Below are positions 34,497 through 46,623 of a stretch of 64,000 bases of DNA, in pieces. The notes under the pieces were generated by a model that worked only from the letters and a program-made list of their open reading frames with translations, was not told where the DNA came from and ran no database searches. The stretch spans positions 14,407,219-14,471,218 of the forward strand of contig CM046341.1 in assembly GCA_025403435.1 (NCBI GenBank), written 5' to 3'. Source of the DNA: Artocarpus heterophyllus. Its lineage: Eukaryota; Streptophyta; Magnoliopsida; Rosales; Moraceae. The stretch's first letter is position 1, and the number at the start of each line of letters is the position of its first letter. The position numbers were made by a program, and so were the translations under genes.

Positions 34497-37400
34497 TGTA
34501 ACGCCCCCCCTTACGGACGTCATAGATGTCATACTTTCATACATTACATAAATACTTTTATTTTAGGATAACCATTTGAACACAACTTAATTGTTTTGAA
34601 AAACATAAAACTTAATTGAAAACATAATTAAGAAATCATATCCAGGATCCATGGATGCATTTTTTTTTACAACATTCAATAATTTAATCCATAATAATAA
34701 TAATAATAATAATTTACTTGATCATAAACATTCTTTAATTAGTTAAACATTCCAAATAATAAAATCATAATTTAAAAAGAAACATCACAACATTTTAAAA
34801 CAATCAGCTCTCACTGTTCGACAGGCTGAACTTGAGACTTCGGCAGGCCAGAAAACATCCACCGGCAGGCCGCCTGAGGCTCTGCAAAAACAGGGTTTTA
34901 AACTTTTGCTAGGTTCGACAGGCCGATCTTCATTGTTCGGCAGGCCAAACGACTAAGAAAAATTAGAAAATTAATTTTTAAATCGAGAATCAATACTTCA
35001 ATATGCGGAAGACCATATACTTAATATAATAAGATAAAATAATAAAACATGGTTCATGAATTCTTTAAAACTTATCAATAAACATGTTCAAATTATAAAA
35101 CATGATTTACTCATTAAAAACTTTCTTCCTTGGTGTGCTTCCAATTACAATTCATCTTGCTTAACTCACATGCCTTTCCACGCCCTCTGCCTAGTCCATC
35201 ACCTTCTTACCCTTATCTACAACATGATATAAACTTGAATAAGCTAAAGCTTAGTAAGTACATTATTATCTCACAACTTAAAACATTTTATGAACATCAT
35301 CATCATCATCAACATAATAGTGCACTAAGCACAATTTCTTAAGGAACATATCTTTCATAACTTTATCCATGTTAAAACTTAATTCATTTTATCTTAAGGG
35401 CCCAAGTGTTGTACCATAATCATCATTGTAGGCGCGCTGTCATGAGAGGAGAAGGGTAGCTAATCCTAAACCAAACATGACATCATAACATATCATATCA
35501 TAACATTGGTGTGCAACACTTATTTAGGTGATACATATATATATAATTTTCATGCTTTGAAATTTGTCATCATTATACATGCATAACTTTTGAATATGAA
35601 AATCTTTCATAGGAAACCTTTAAAGGAAATCATCATAAAATCATCATAGATATCATCATGAACATAATTTCAAACCTTATAAAACATATCATGTTGTAGG
35701 TGAGAATGTACTTACTTTTTGGCTAGCTTACTTAACCTTAATATTGTTGGTGACGACACTGCGGTCTCGATGTGCTCTTCTTTATAATGTGTTCATGTCA
35801 TACATTCATTAAAAGATACATAAAAATTAATATTTATTTTCATAGAATTAAATCATCCATTTCATAAGTCATCACTCATACATTCATCTCTTAGCAAACA
35901 TAATTTATAACACATTTTCATTATCCATAAATCATAAGAACAAACTACCAACACAAGCATTTTTTGACCTCCATGAATTCTAAATTCAACAACTCAACAT
36001 TCTCATATAATTTAAGTACCACACTTGGTAGGAACCAAAATAATATATAAATATATTATCATGATTTTTGATTTGTCATAAAAATTTCATTTGGTAATTT
36101 AAACCATGTCACATAACTCACACTTCCAAAACTGCCAACAATAACAATTCAGTGAACAACTCTAAACTCAAGTTTATATATTACATTTCCATATTATATA
36201 AAAATCTACTAAAATTAACACATATAATAGACATATAAAACTTTAACATATGCAAAAATCACCTTTAAATAAATTCCATACATTCCAAAACATGTGTTTG
36301 AACTCAAAGACAAAATAATCATAATCAATTCATGTAGTGAGTTATAAGCAATCATCATATTCCCATAATTAAAATAAAAATACGATGACCCTAAAATTCA
36401 TTAGACAACTTATTAACATAAAGTTACAGAACCACTAAAATATTTTATCATCAAATAAAATCATTTAGTCACACAAATCGTCACAAAACAAGGAGTTCAA
36501 CAATTTACTAATAAAACAGTCTATAAACCTAGCTTCAATAAAACTTTCATATTACATAAAATATATATCATATTATCATGAGACTTTTCAATTCATACAT
36601 TAACATATACATAAACTTATTTGCCCAATTTCGTGCAAAATAACATTCATTTGCATTATGAACAAAACTCATATTTTCGTACAACAAATTCAATCAACAT
36701 TAATTTACTATGAGTGGCAGAGAAAAGAAAATTCATAACTTATCATAGAAATATCGAAATAATGTGAAACTTGGAGAAACATTATATAACACATATATGA
36801 ACATCATATTAAAATTTCAGAACAAAATAAAATACCTAGACAAAATTATGGCAGTCGGATTGAAGAGGAGAAATACTTTTCAGAAATACCGAGAAATGAG
36901 TTCTTACCTTAAAAAAAAAATAAAATTTCTTCTCCACTTCAAATTCGGCCAAAGAAAACTCAATATTTCTCAAATATTTGCAAGAGAATTGAGGAAGAGA
37001 ACAAGAAAGAAAATGTGAAAGAGAGAGAGGAGAGAGATAGCAAAACGTCTAAGAAAAAAGAGAGAGAGAAATATAACGTAAATTAGCATAACGTAAAGGG
37101 AGTCAAAACTTTCTATTAAGTTAGAAATTTTCTGACTAAAATTGAGGCTATTCTCGTGTAAATGGATAGGAAATTGGGGAAAGCCAAATCATTTAGAAAA
37201 ACTTCCCATACTTCACCAATTTTAAAATGGGAAACCATATCAATTAACTTCAATCAATGCAAAGTCAATGGTTTCTTTAGCAAATTTAAAGCAATCAATC
37301 CAAAAATAAGCCAATCAATCACAAATCATCTTCCAATCATAACCAATCATCGTAATTATCTCAATCATAAAATTTGGAGAGATTGCTGCTGATTGTTCAT

Positions 37401-37749
37401 CAGCCATCTTCAACCTGTCGAGTCCTCACTTCGGCCTGCCGATTCCACAAAGTTTAGCCTACCGATGCTTTCCATCAGCCTGTTGATGCTCGAGGGACAA
37501 TTCGGCCTGCCGAACTATCCTTACATACTAGAATACATCATAACATTTAAATCATTAATGAATCATAAATAAACATACAATGTAAATAACATGAACACTT
37601 GAGCACATCAATTCCACATGATCGTCACCTGTCAGAACACTTAGAATAATTGGTTAGTGACAATAATATCATGAATCATTTTGGAATAAAATGCTTAATA
37701 TCGTCACTAATATAACATTATCCATTACATAAAATAGGCGGGTGTTACA
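34497..37749 (-). repeat. Gypsy 5' LTR
   Basis: On the plus strand it begins TGTAACGCCCCCCC and ends GGTGTTACA. It keeps motif copies at about 34,815-34,955 that are partly deleted in the other LTR, and a second cluster at about 37,420-37,520 in the opposite orientation. Confidence 0.95.
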
Positions 37750-37835
37750 GTGGTGATCCACACCTCCCAGTTTTTGAAGCTCACCACGGGAGGCACGAAC
37801 CCTTTATATAATAGACTGGTAATAATAATTAATAA
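37750..37835 (-). mobile_element. Short SINE-like relic, the Gypsy target
   Basis: Together with 26,390-26,406 this forms an insert of about 90 bp absent from unit II. Read on the minus strand it contains GGGTTCGTGCCTCC, which resembles a tRNA-type B box, and ends in CACCACC plus an A run (the T run at 26,390-26,398). TAATAAT repeats flank it on both sides. A truncated tRNA-derived SINE fits, but the family is unknown. The Gypsy element inserted within it. Confidence 0.4.
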
Positions 37836-37884
37836 AGTAAAATATCACCATTATTCTATGATAATTAGCTCACAATTATTAAAA

Positions 37885-37909
37885 GCCTCAAAAAATTAGA
37901 AATTGAGGC
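37885..37909 (-). promoter_or_regulatory. 3' inverted repeat downstream of BBI relic E
   Basis: GCCTCAA, 11 bases, TTGAGGC: a perfect 7-bp stem, 108 nt after the E stop codon. Confidence 0.5.
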
Positions 37910-38016
37910 AAGGATAAGCTTTAACATCCGAAGTTTTCTAATGACTTGGTAGTGATGATCAAAACATATATACGTAGATAGCATATCATATCTAGAGGTT
38001 TCATGTAATAGTAATA

Positions 38017-38898
38017 TTAGTCTTTCGTCACAAGATGATTCTCAGCCCTCAACATATCAGCACTGACAGAGCTGCATATTTCCTGGTTGCAAGTATCAAC
38101 CTCATATTTACAATGACAAGTTGGTGGTTGCCTTCCATCACAAATGCAAGGTAACCCACAAACCATGGGGCAGCCCCTAACCTTCTTTTGTGCCTTCGGA
38201 TTCTACCGTCTACTCGCAACTTGGACAGAACTTTTGCCATCCTAATCATATAGTAGCATGTAACAAATGGAGACGTATATCTTAGACAAATAACAATGTT
38301 TCACCAATTTAAAAGTAATTAGTTAGAATATACCATTAATAAAAGGGATAATGATAAAGTAACAAAAATCTCCTTTGTGTTTAATCAATATTTAATAATA
38401 TGCCTTTTGTTTTTTAATATACTAAAATTATCCTCTTGGTTTTAAATTAGGCATATTATTATTTTAAGGGATCGAACATTTCATTAAAATGAATAACTAA
38501 ATTAATTTTTAATTAAAGAAAGGATGATTTTTTAAGAGAGCAATTCTAATTTGATATTCATACATTTTTTAGGGAATATTCTTTTTTAACATTATTAGTT
38601 TTCACTTCAGATTTGTATAATATTAAAACAAGTGATTAAATTTTGTTCGATTAGTAAAAAAACTGGAGAGAATCTGAATATTGTTAGTCACATGGAATAT
38701 ATGTTCTTACATACAGATTCAAAGAAGTGAATTTTTGTTTTTGCCATTATCCCAAAGTATATGTAGAAGTAGAATAATATGCATACCAAGTGATTGAGCA
38801 TCATATTCGCTAACCAGGTCCTCGTGAGCATCAACTATTGCAGAACAAGCACAACTGCTAAAAAAAGGTAACACAACAAAAGCTTTGTTGAAAGCCAT
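38017..38898 (-). pseudogene. BBI copy E: pseudogene with both exons
   Basis: Exon 1 is 38,898-38,787 and exon 2 is 38,241-38,017, with a 545-bp intron and intact splice signals. Exon 1 starts MAFNKAFVVLP. Two compensating one-base indels then replace part of the hydrophobic core with FFSSCACS, and a 9-bp deletion shortens the linker. In exon 2 the codon after KFCPSCE is TAG (TAC in E'). A 17-bp deletion after the GTK codons removes the CYC region and shifts the frame. A long misframed reading (38,249-38,049) is an artefact of this. The TATA box is split by the insertion at 38,960-40,928. It is thus dead by promoter, nonsense and frameshift changes. Confidence 0.88.
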
Positions 38899-38959
38899 AA
38901 TATGATTTTCAATATGATGTGAAGAGTGGATGCGAAAACAAGGGGCTTGATATAGGACC

Positions 38960-40928
38960 AAGGACGAAAATATCAATGGCACCAAGGTTGTCGAGGTTTT
39001 GATTTACAAATATTGTCATTGATATTGTCGATGTTGACGAATATTCGAGCAAAAAATGGATATCTTGAGAAAAACATGTAATTTTTTCTTACAATTTTGT
39101 ACAATGCTAAAAGAATCAATAATACTTAATTTGAATCAAATTGATAACATAAATAAAATAATTGTGGCCTAATATGAGAGCTATATGCTTATGACAAAAG
39201 CATATCATCATTATATATATTTTAAATGACAATATTATTTTACATAGTCATTACATACCAGTTACAATAATAGTATATAAAAAACTAGCTCAAAACATAA
39301 TAAAGTACACATAATCTTCAAGTGTCTTTAATACCAAAAAGAGTTTCTAGCCAGTTGGAAAGCACTATATAGTTTTCAATCTTGATCTAAATAGTACATT
39401 TGTCGAGATATTACCATTGAATAGTTCTAGAGGTAATTGTTGATATGTCGCATGTATGTTTCTTGCTCTCTTTCAACTTTAGACTCATAAATTGGATATT
39501 ATTGATTTAACCAACTTGATGAGTAGTTTTTATAGAGTTATAGTTATATCTCAACACTAATTTGTCGTGGGGATATATACAAGTATATTAAAGAAACCAT
39601 TTTGATTTTGCATTTCTAAACTCGTCATCGTTTGAGAACTACAAGGAACATTATAACCTTAAGAACTTTGATTAGTTCTTAAGCTTATGGGTGAAAATGC
39701 TTTTAAAACAATAGGAATACAAACTTAAGAAATGTAGAAATTAGGAAGGCTTTTAGCTTGTGCACCGGCAACGAATTTTGGGCATCATCTTTTATAGAGA
39801 ATGATTTTGTCTTTTTTATTATTATTTTATAAGAAAAGCAACAATAATTGTCACTAGCTTATAAAGAAATAGTACCAATGTAGTACATCACGTGAAATAT
39901 AGCTTTTGAAGGACCATCATAAGATTCCATGAAAACGTATAATGTGGAACAAAAATTATTGATACTAATGGACAAAAATAGGAGACGTTTACCATATACA
40001 TAATGCATCTATATCATGTTCACGCGTTGTAGGAACAATATAATTCGTAACAAATTCAATTGTTTTATGAAGAACAATAATTGAAACTAGTAGACAAAAA
40101 AAGTAAAAATATATTGCATATGATATATATAATATGTTATAGAGTTTGTAGAAGAGTCACAAATTATTTATTTTACAAGTAAAAATTATTAAAAGACTAA
40201 ATAAACCATAGCAAATTCTTTTTTATTGTTTTTAGGTTCAAAATATTAGTCACATTTTATTAAACATAATTTTAAAAAATCCTAAAAAATTAATTTTTGT
40301 GCAAAAAAGAATAATTTCCTATCTTTTTTAGACATTTTGTGGAAATTTATTAAAATATACTAAATTTTCACAGATGTTCATGGATGTTGCAGATATTTGC
40401 GGATATTTTGGATATTTTACAAACATCTCGGAAGAAAAATACTTGCTCCCATATCCATGTTGAGACTTCAAAATATGAATATTCTTGTAGAAAAATCAAA
40501 AGTAAAAATATACTACACATATCTATATATAACATGACATAGAGATATGCATAAGAGTCACGATTTATTCCTTTTACAAGTACAAATTATTTAAAGACTA
40601 AATAAACCTTAGTAAATACTTGTTTATTGTGTTTAGGTTCAAAAAATTAGTCATATTTTATTAAAAAATTTTGAAAAACATCTAGAAAGTTAATTTTTGT
40701 GCAAAAAAGAATAATTTCCCATCCTTTTTAGATATTTTGTGGAAATTTTCAAAAATATCTTGAATTTTTATAGATATTCATAGATATTATAGACATTTGT
40801 GGATATTGTAGATATTATATGGACATCTCGAAAGAAAAATGCTTCCTCCCATATCCATATGAAGACTTTAAAATATGGATATTCTTGTAAAAATATCAAC
40901 AGTATCATGGACATTTGTATCTATAACC
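38960..40928. mobile_element. Unclassified ~2-kb insertion in the TATA box of copy E
   Basis: In gene C the promoter reads ATATAGGACCTATAAATAG. Here ATATAGGACC is followed by AAGGACGAAAATATC and about 2 kb of AT-rich DNA, then CTATAACCTGTAAAATAGTTGCG continues the promoter. The repeated ATAGGACC/CTATAACC may be a worn 8-9-bp target duplication, which would fit a hAT or Mutator-type element, but no clear inverted ends or coding frame are seen. The E' copy has the same insert at the same place, so it entered before the last block duplication. Confidence 0.7.
40096..40900. repeat. Tandem duplication of ~400 bp inside the E insertion
   Basis: The segments starting AAAAAGTAAAAATATA at about 40,096 and about 40,498 are collinear over some 400 bp, sharing TTTTAGGTTCAAAA, GCAAAAAAGAATAATTTCC and CATCTCG.AAGAAAAAT blocks. 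The E' insert carries a single copy (about 58,620-58,990). Confidence 0.8.
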
Positions 40929-40929
40929 T

Positions 40930-41563
40930 GTAAAATAGTTGCGTAGGGAAGGTCATATCAGATAAAAAGCAATAGAGAATTCTAGATCACAAAACAGACA
41001 TAGCCTTCACCAAAAAAAAATATAGTCCTTACCATATAAATTTATACCTAGATGACGAGTTTAAATCCCTCTATCTCATTTTTTTTTATAAACAAAATTA
41101 TTGTTTGAGAGAGTGGCTAAAAATATGCGGTTGGAATTGTACATTGTGATATATAAGTGTTCTACATTGTAGCATATGAGAATTTTATATCATTTGCAGT
41201 TGAAAAAGTGTAGTTGAATCACTCTTCTAAAGACCCTATATCTTGAATTTTTGCATTTATCTTTCATTTATACGTGTACAATGATGTGTGATGAGTTCAA
41301 TTCAAAATGAGAGATGTTGGACCACTACAATGTCTTGCATGCTAAACGTGCATCAAACTTTGAGGCCGTAAAAGCTACAAATTCGTTATATCCAAGAAAC
41401 ACCCTACATGGTTCCATTGCAAGAGTTGTTGTTGTTGTTGTTTTTTTTTTTTTTTTTTTTGGTTAATAAAATTGTAAGATCCTCACGGAAGGACCACACT
41501 TCAATTGTAACGTACAAAAGTGAAACACGCAATGTGACATTTATTTAGTGTAATATTAATGTT
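40930..41563. other. Upstream region of copy E, non-coding
   Basis: Resumes the promoter-distal sequence of C-type copies (matches about 21,050-21,780 and 58,998-59,740). No gene is seen. Confidence 0.5.
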
Positions 41564-41760
41564 ATAAAGCATAATCGAACCAACTACTTCCTGATTATTT
41601 TATAATCATTCTTTTTCATATAAAGCATAATCGAACCATTAATGACATCCTGATTATTTTATAATTATTCTTTTTCATACAAAGCAGAATCGAACTAATG
41701 ACGTCCTGATTATTTTATAATCATTCTTTTTTCATACAAAGTAGAATCAAACCATTAATG
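41564..41760. repeat. Tandem repeat (~59 bp, 3 copies plus part) at the unit I/II junction
   Basis: Units start AAAGCATAATCGAACC at about 41,564, 41,622, 41,681 and 41,738 (last one partial) and contain CCTGATTATTTTATAATCATTC. A single related copy stands at the left border of unit I (about 14,480-14,530, AGAGCAGAATCAAAATAATGACGTCCTGATTATC split by few changes). It marks the join of the two duplication units. Confidence 0.85.
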
Positions 41761-42720
41761 ATTTAAACTAATTTTAGTTAAAAAATATTATAGCATATGA
41801 GAGCATTATATTGTAATAATCTAAAGTTATGGTAGATACTGAAATTGCCAAATACACTATTAAAGTCCCGCCCTACTTAACTTTCAGTATATCAATCAAA
41901 CAGTCATAGGTTTTTTTTTCTTTTTAACTTGATGTCCCAATAGATAGGCACCTAGAAATGTTTCAATTTTAGGGAGTTCTCATAAATGTCATCTTTTTAG
42001 ATTTATTTTTTTAATAAATATCACACATGTTCATTTGTGGTATAATTTAACATGTAATATGAATGATAGTGTGACATAAAGTTTTCTAATTGTGACATAA
42101 ATAAACACAACTTTTAAAAATATTGCATAACATGTAATTTTCTCTTCATGGGGAGATGTTTCATTTTAGTGGTTCTACATAGATCATTTAGATCATATTT
42201 GTGTACGTAATTAACCAAAAATTGCTTTAAAAGACAAACGTAAATTGTCAAAGCCAATTTCGCGTGCCTATTCATTCAATCAGGTCTAAAGAAATAGCAA
42301 AAGGATGCGTAGAAAGGGAATGAAAATAAATCTATCGAGGAACAAAAAAAAAAAAAAAAAACCCGAGGCATATTTTTTTTTGTGCCAATCGACTACCATT
42401 TTTGTGGTGAAAAATGTACATGTACATTATCCGGTATGATTGTCCCAAGTTGCATACAAAACATATGTATTGTTAAGAAGTGTGGAGACTAATTTAACAT
42501 CTTACGATTTATCACTTTATATAAAGGATTACAGAAATCAACCTTCCTAATATGATCACAGTGGAGGTTGGAAGGGGGTGGGAATGCCTACTCCTTATCC
42601 ACCGCCAGGCCAAAATTTTTTAAAGGAAATATGAACCAGCAATTGGCACCGCAGCATAAGAAGCTAGGACCATGGCGTTGCGCAAAAGAGTTCCAATACT
42701 TCTAGCAAAGGGCTTAGTGC
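41761..42720. other. Non-coding left part of unit II
   Basis: Matches 14,550-15,535 in unit I. No gene or signal is recognised. Confidence 0.5.
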
Positions 42721-42725
42721 TATGG

Positions 42726-45530
42726 TGTAACACCAGCCTATTTTTATGTAATGAATCACGTTAAGTTAGTAACGACGTTAATGATATTTTATTAATAATT
42801 TATGTTATATGTAATGATATATGATGTTAATGTTACTAACTTTTTATGTCAAGTTTTATGACAGGTGACGACCGCATGGAATCGTTGTGCTTAGGTGTTC
42901 ATGATTATTTTAATGTATGTTTAATTATGATGCAATGATGTATGAATGTTTTTATGTATGGCATTTATGGACAGTTCAGCAGGCCAAAATGTCTGCCCCA
43001 GACCGGCAGGCCGAAGAAAACTATCGCCAGGCCAAACTTGGTAGAACCAGCAAGCCGAAGGGGAAAAATCGGCAGACCGAACACGGCTGACGAGCAGTCA
43101 GCAGAAATCTTTCCAAATTTATGGCTAAGTTAATTACATTAATTGGGTGATTTATTGTGATTAATTGGCATAATAATGGAATAATTTTGTCAGTTAAGGA
43201 AATTAGAAGGTTGACTTCACATTGATTTGTCTGATTTTAAGTGGTTTCCTATTTTAAGAGGGCAAAACATGGAAAGTGATGAGTGATTGTTTGACTTCCC
43301 TCTTTTCTCTCCTTCCTTTACACCAATGAGCTAGCAATGAGTCAGAAAATTCTGACTTAATGGAGAGTATTGATTGATTCATTAGTTATGCTCGTTACGT
43401 TAAAATTTTTAACGTTCTTTTCCGTTTTTTTTTCTCTCAACTTCTCACTCTTCTCTCTCTCAGTTCTGAGACATTTTCTCATTTCCTCTCTTCTTCTTCT
43501 CTTCTCCACGCATTCCATTTCTTCTCTCTCAAAAATTCTCTGCAAGAAAAGTGAAAGAAAAAGTCATATTTTGTTGGTTGAATTCAAGAATTTGGAGAAG
43601 AAATTTCAACGTAAGAACTCAATTTTTTCGGTAATTATGAAAAGAATTCTTCTCCTCCAATCGTTTTGCAATATCTTTCTATAGGTATTGTATTTTGCCT
43701 TGAGTTTTTAATATGATGTTCATGTATGTATTGTGTGATGTTTTTCCAAGTTTCATGTTATTTCGGTGTTTTTATAAAAAATATGAATTTTCTATTTTCT
43801 ACCCCTCACAGTAAAATATTACTGTTTAACTTTGATGCATGAAAATGCAATGTTTATTCAAGAGGTAAATGAATGATGTTTTTCATAAAGGTTGTCAAGA
43901 ATGTGCATGTATAATGTATGATGAATATATTTTATGTTATGAAATTTTTAATGAGATTACATTAAGAAAACTGTTTTAACAATGTTATTTCTGGATTTTT
44001 GTTTATGAAATACTATATATGTTTAAATGATTTTATGATAATGAAATAATTGATGCATGATAATAAGATGAATGTATATATGAATGTTATTGAAAGAATG
44101 ATATATGAGATGAATTTTTTATGATAAGTATTAATTTTATTGTAATTTGTAAATGGAAAAATGGCATGAACACACAAAGGAACGAGCACTTCGAGACCGC
44201 GACATCGTCACCAAATCACGTTAAAGTTAAGTAAGCTAGCTTTAAGGTAAGTACATTCTCACCTGCAACATGACACGTTTTACAAGGTTTGATGATATAT
44301 TCACATTGTTATTCATGATCATTTTATGGTTATTTTCCTTAAAGGATTTCTTAAGAAAGATTTTCATGATTTAAAGTTATGTATGTATGATGATGACATG
44401 TTTCAAAGTTTGAAAATTATGTATATATGTATCACCTAATAAGTGTTGCACACCAATGTTATGAAATGATATTTTATGATGTCATGTTTGGTTTGGGATT
44501 AGCTAACCTTCTCTTCTCATGACGGCGCGCGTACGATGATGTTCATGGTACAACACTTGGGCCCTAAAGATAAAATGGAATATGTTTTATAATGGTCAAT
44601 GAAATGAAAGATATGTTTCCATGAATTTGTGCTTAAGGCACTTTTATGATATGATGAGTGTATGAAATGTTTTAATTGTGAGAATTATATGTACTTACTA
44701 AGCATTAGCTTAATCATGTTTTATGTCATGTTGCAGATAAGTGTAAGAAAATCATGGATTAGGCGAAGGGCATGGGAAGGCGTGTGAGCACTAAACATGA
44801 TGAATTGTAACCAGAAGCACGCCAAGAAGAACGTTTTATATTTTAAATCAAGTTTCATATTTTGAACACATTTTTATGATAAATATTTAAAGGATTCATG
44901 AACTATGTTTTATATTTTATTTCATTATTTGAAGTATTATGAACTTCCGCATTTATATGAAAGGATGGTTTTGTTTTAAAAATTAAGTTTTTCCAAGGAT
45001 TTTTGGCTCGGTCGGCCTACCGAACATCTTGGTCGGCCTGCCGATGTCCAGAAGTTCGGCCTGCCGATCACATTTTTGGCCTGCCGGACAATGATGAGTT
45101 TTTAAGCCAGTTTTGCAAAGCCTCTACCGGCCTGCCGGTTGAGGGAACTTCGGCCTGCCGATCATGTTCGGCCTGTCGAATTGTGAGAGTAAATGACTTT
45201 TAAATGATGTGATGATTAATGAGATATGATGTAATTTTTTTTATAAGTCCTGATTTTACAACTTGGTATATTTATTTTATTAAAGTAAGTTCATGATTAA
45301 TTTAAAGTATATTTGAATAAACTATGACATGGAATGAGTTTAGTATGTGAATTAACAATGTTAAGTTATTAAAAAAAATGTGTATGAATGGATCTAGTTA
45401 AGTATGTTTAATTACTTTTTCAATTAAAAGTATCGTTTAAGTTTTGTAATAATATTTATGATTAAAGTCCAAGTATGTATGAATGTAAGAATATAACGAC
45501 ATCTGTGACGTCCGTAAAAGAGGCGTTACA
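42726..45530 (+). repeat. Solo Gypsy LTR in unit II, TSD TATGG
   Basis: It starts TGTAACACCAGCC and ends AGGCGTTACA, with TATGG on each side (42,721-42,725, 45,531-45,535), length 2,805 bp. It is the same family as the LTRs at 5,196, 26,407 and 34,497. The corresponding place in unit I (near 15,535) has no insert, so it entered unit II after the block duplicated and later lost its internal part. It carries motif clusters at about 42,970-43,085 and 45,005-45,180. Confidence 0.95.
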
Positions 45531-45535
45531 TATGG

Positions 45536-46235
45536 TGCCAAGACTTGGATGCCACAGCAGAATTTGACACCGCGGCACCCGGTCGCGAATCTACATTATT
45601 TTTAAGAAACTAACCTATTCTTTTGTGTACTTCTATAAATAAGACATGCTAGGACTTATTTATATAACTCCAGAAAATATAGAGAGAGGAAAAAACCTAA
45701 GGAGAATGTCTGCAAGTTTCCCCTTTAAACATCTTTTTCATCATATGGTGAATTTCTTTTGTGATTAAAAGTAGACGTAACTCTCGCATTGAGGGTGAAC
45801 CGTTATAAATTTGTATATATTATTGTTTAACTTTCGTTTTTTTATTTTTCTCTTGAGAAATAAGACAACTAATTTGCAGTAATAATAACAAAATCACACT
45901 ATTGGGTCTAACTAAATGTAAGCATATGATTATATTCAGCAAAATAGAAAATAAAAAAATGCGAAATAACAAAATTATGTGTAGTAAAAGAAATGATGCT
46001 TGTCTAAGTGAGGAGTCTGAGATATAGTAATTTTAATATTTAATCAGCTGCTTCCAGAATTTGAGAGTATTTTTTTGAAAAATTTTATTTTTTTTACTAA
46101 GGTAAAAGTTCTTGTCCTTATACTAAAAAGTGCAGTTTGCAGTTTTTTTTTATATAACACATAAAGCTTTTCTAATAGTTAATTTTGACTAAATCTAAAT
46201 TCATGCGTAATATTGTTTCAGCGGGTACAATCTAA
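45536..46235. other. Non-coding region upstream of B' cluster, with intron relic
   Basis: Matches 15,540-16,240. The last part is the surviving intron-like sequence of copy B'. No exon 2 is found. Confidence 0.5.
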
Positions 46236-46448
46236 TTAAGATGTGTTCGGTTTCTATCACTTTTGACTCTTAATAAGAAGCAATATATATATATATATAT
46301 AGTTAGAAGCTTCATGATGATCTGCTCGAGCATCAGGTACTTTAATATATATATATATATATAGTTAGAAGCTTCATGATGATCTGCTCGAGCATCAGGT
46401 ACTTTAAGATTTGTTCGGTTTCCATCACTTTCGACTCTTAATAAGAAG

Positions 46449-46491
<43 letters not shown>

Positions 46492-46623
46492 GTTAGAAGC
46501 TTCATGATGATCTGCTCGAGCATTTAAGATGTGTTCGGTTTCCATCACTTTCGACTCTTAATAAGAAGCAATATATATATATATATATATAGTTAGAAGC
46601 TTCATGATGATCTGCTCGAGCAT
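46236..46623. repeat. Four-fold tandem copies of a BBI exon 1 end with (TA)n tracts
   Basis: The segment AGTTAGAAGCTTCATGATGA plus TCTGCTCGAGCAT occurs at about 46,301, 46,362, 46,491 and 46,591. Each copy is preceded by a TA tract. Three copies are also preceded by a flank with TCACTTTCGACTCTTAATAA or a close variant. The unit is about 60-130 bp with variable TA length. Unit I has an inverted instead of a tandem rearrangement at the same locus. Confidence 0.92.

Larger units (their letters stand above)
26407..37749 (-). mobile_element. Complete Ty3/Gypsy chromovirus-type LTR retrotransposon (11,343 bp)
   Basis: Two LTRs of 3,240 and 3,253 bp enclose a 4.85-kb internal region read on the minus strand. 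It is flanked by the 5-bp duplication GTGGT (26,402-26,406 and 37,750-37,754). Primer site (34,480-34,491) and polypurine tract (29,647-29,660) are in place. Gag, protease, reverse transcriptase, RNase H, integrase and a C-terminal chromodomain-like region follow in the Gypsy order. The long LTRs, the chromodomain and the VFPDDL/LPPERE/APYRMAPAELKEL pol motifs suggest the Tekay/Del group. Many stop codons make it non-autonomous. Unit II has no element at the paralogous site (56,320-56,350), so it inserted after the last block duplication. Confidence 0.96.
14480..41570. repeat. Duplication unit I of the BBI block (copies B, C, D, E)
   Basis: About 27.1 kb that contains BBI copies B, C, D and E in the same order, strand and spacing as B', C', D' and E' in 41,690-59,760. 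After removing the Gypsy element (11.3 kb) and the MITE (0.5 kb) it is about 15.2 kb. Unit II without its solo LTR has the same size. The match can be followed through introns, promoters and intergenic DNA. Exact borders are uncertain by tens of bases. Confidence 0.85.

Noticed and set aside
38049..38249. Minus-strand 66-residue frame starting MIRMAKVL
   Set aside because: It is a wrong-frame reading of exon 2 of BBI pseudogene E, open only because of its 17-bp deletion.
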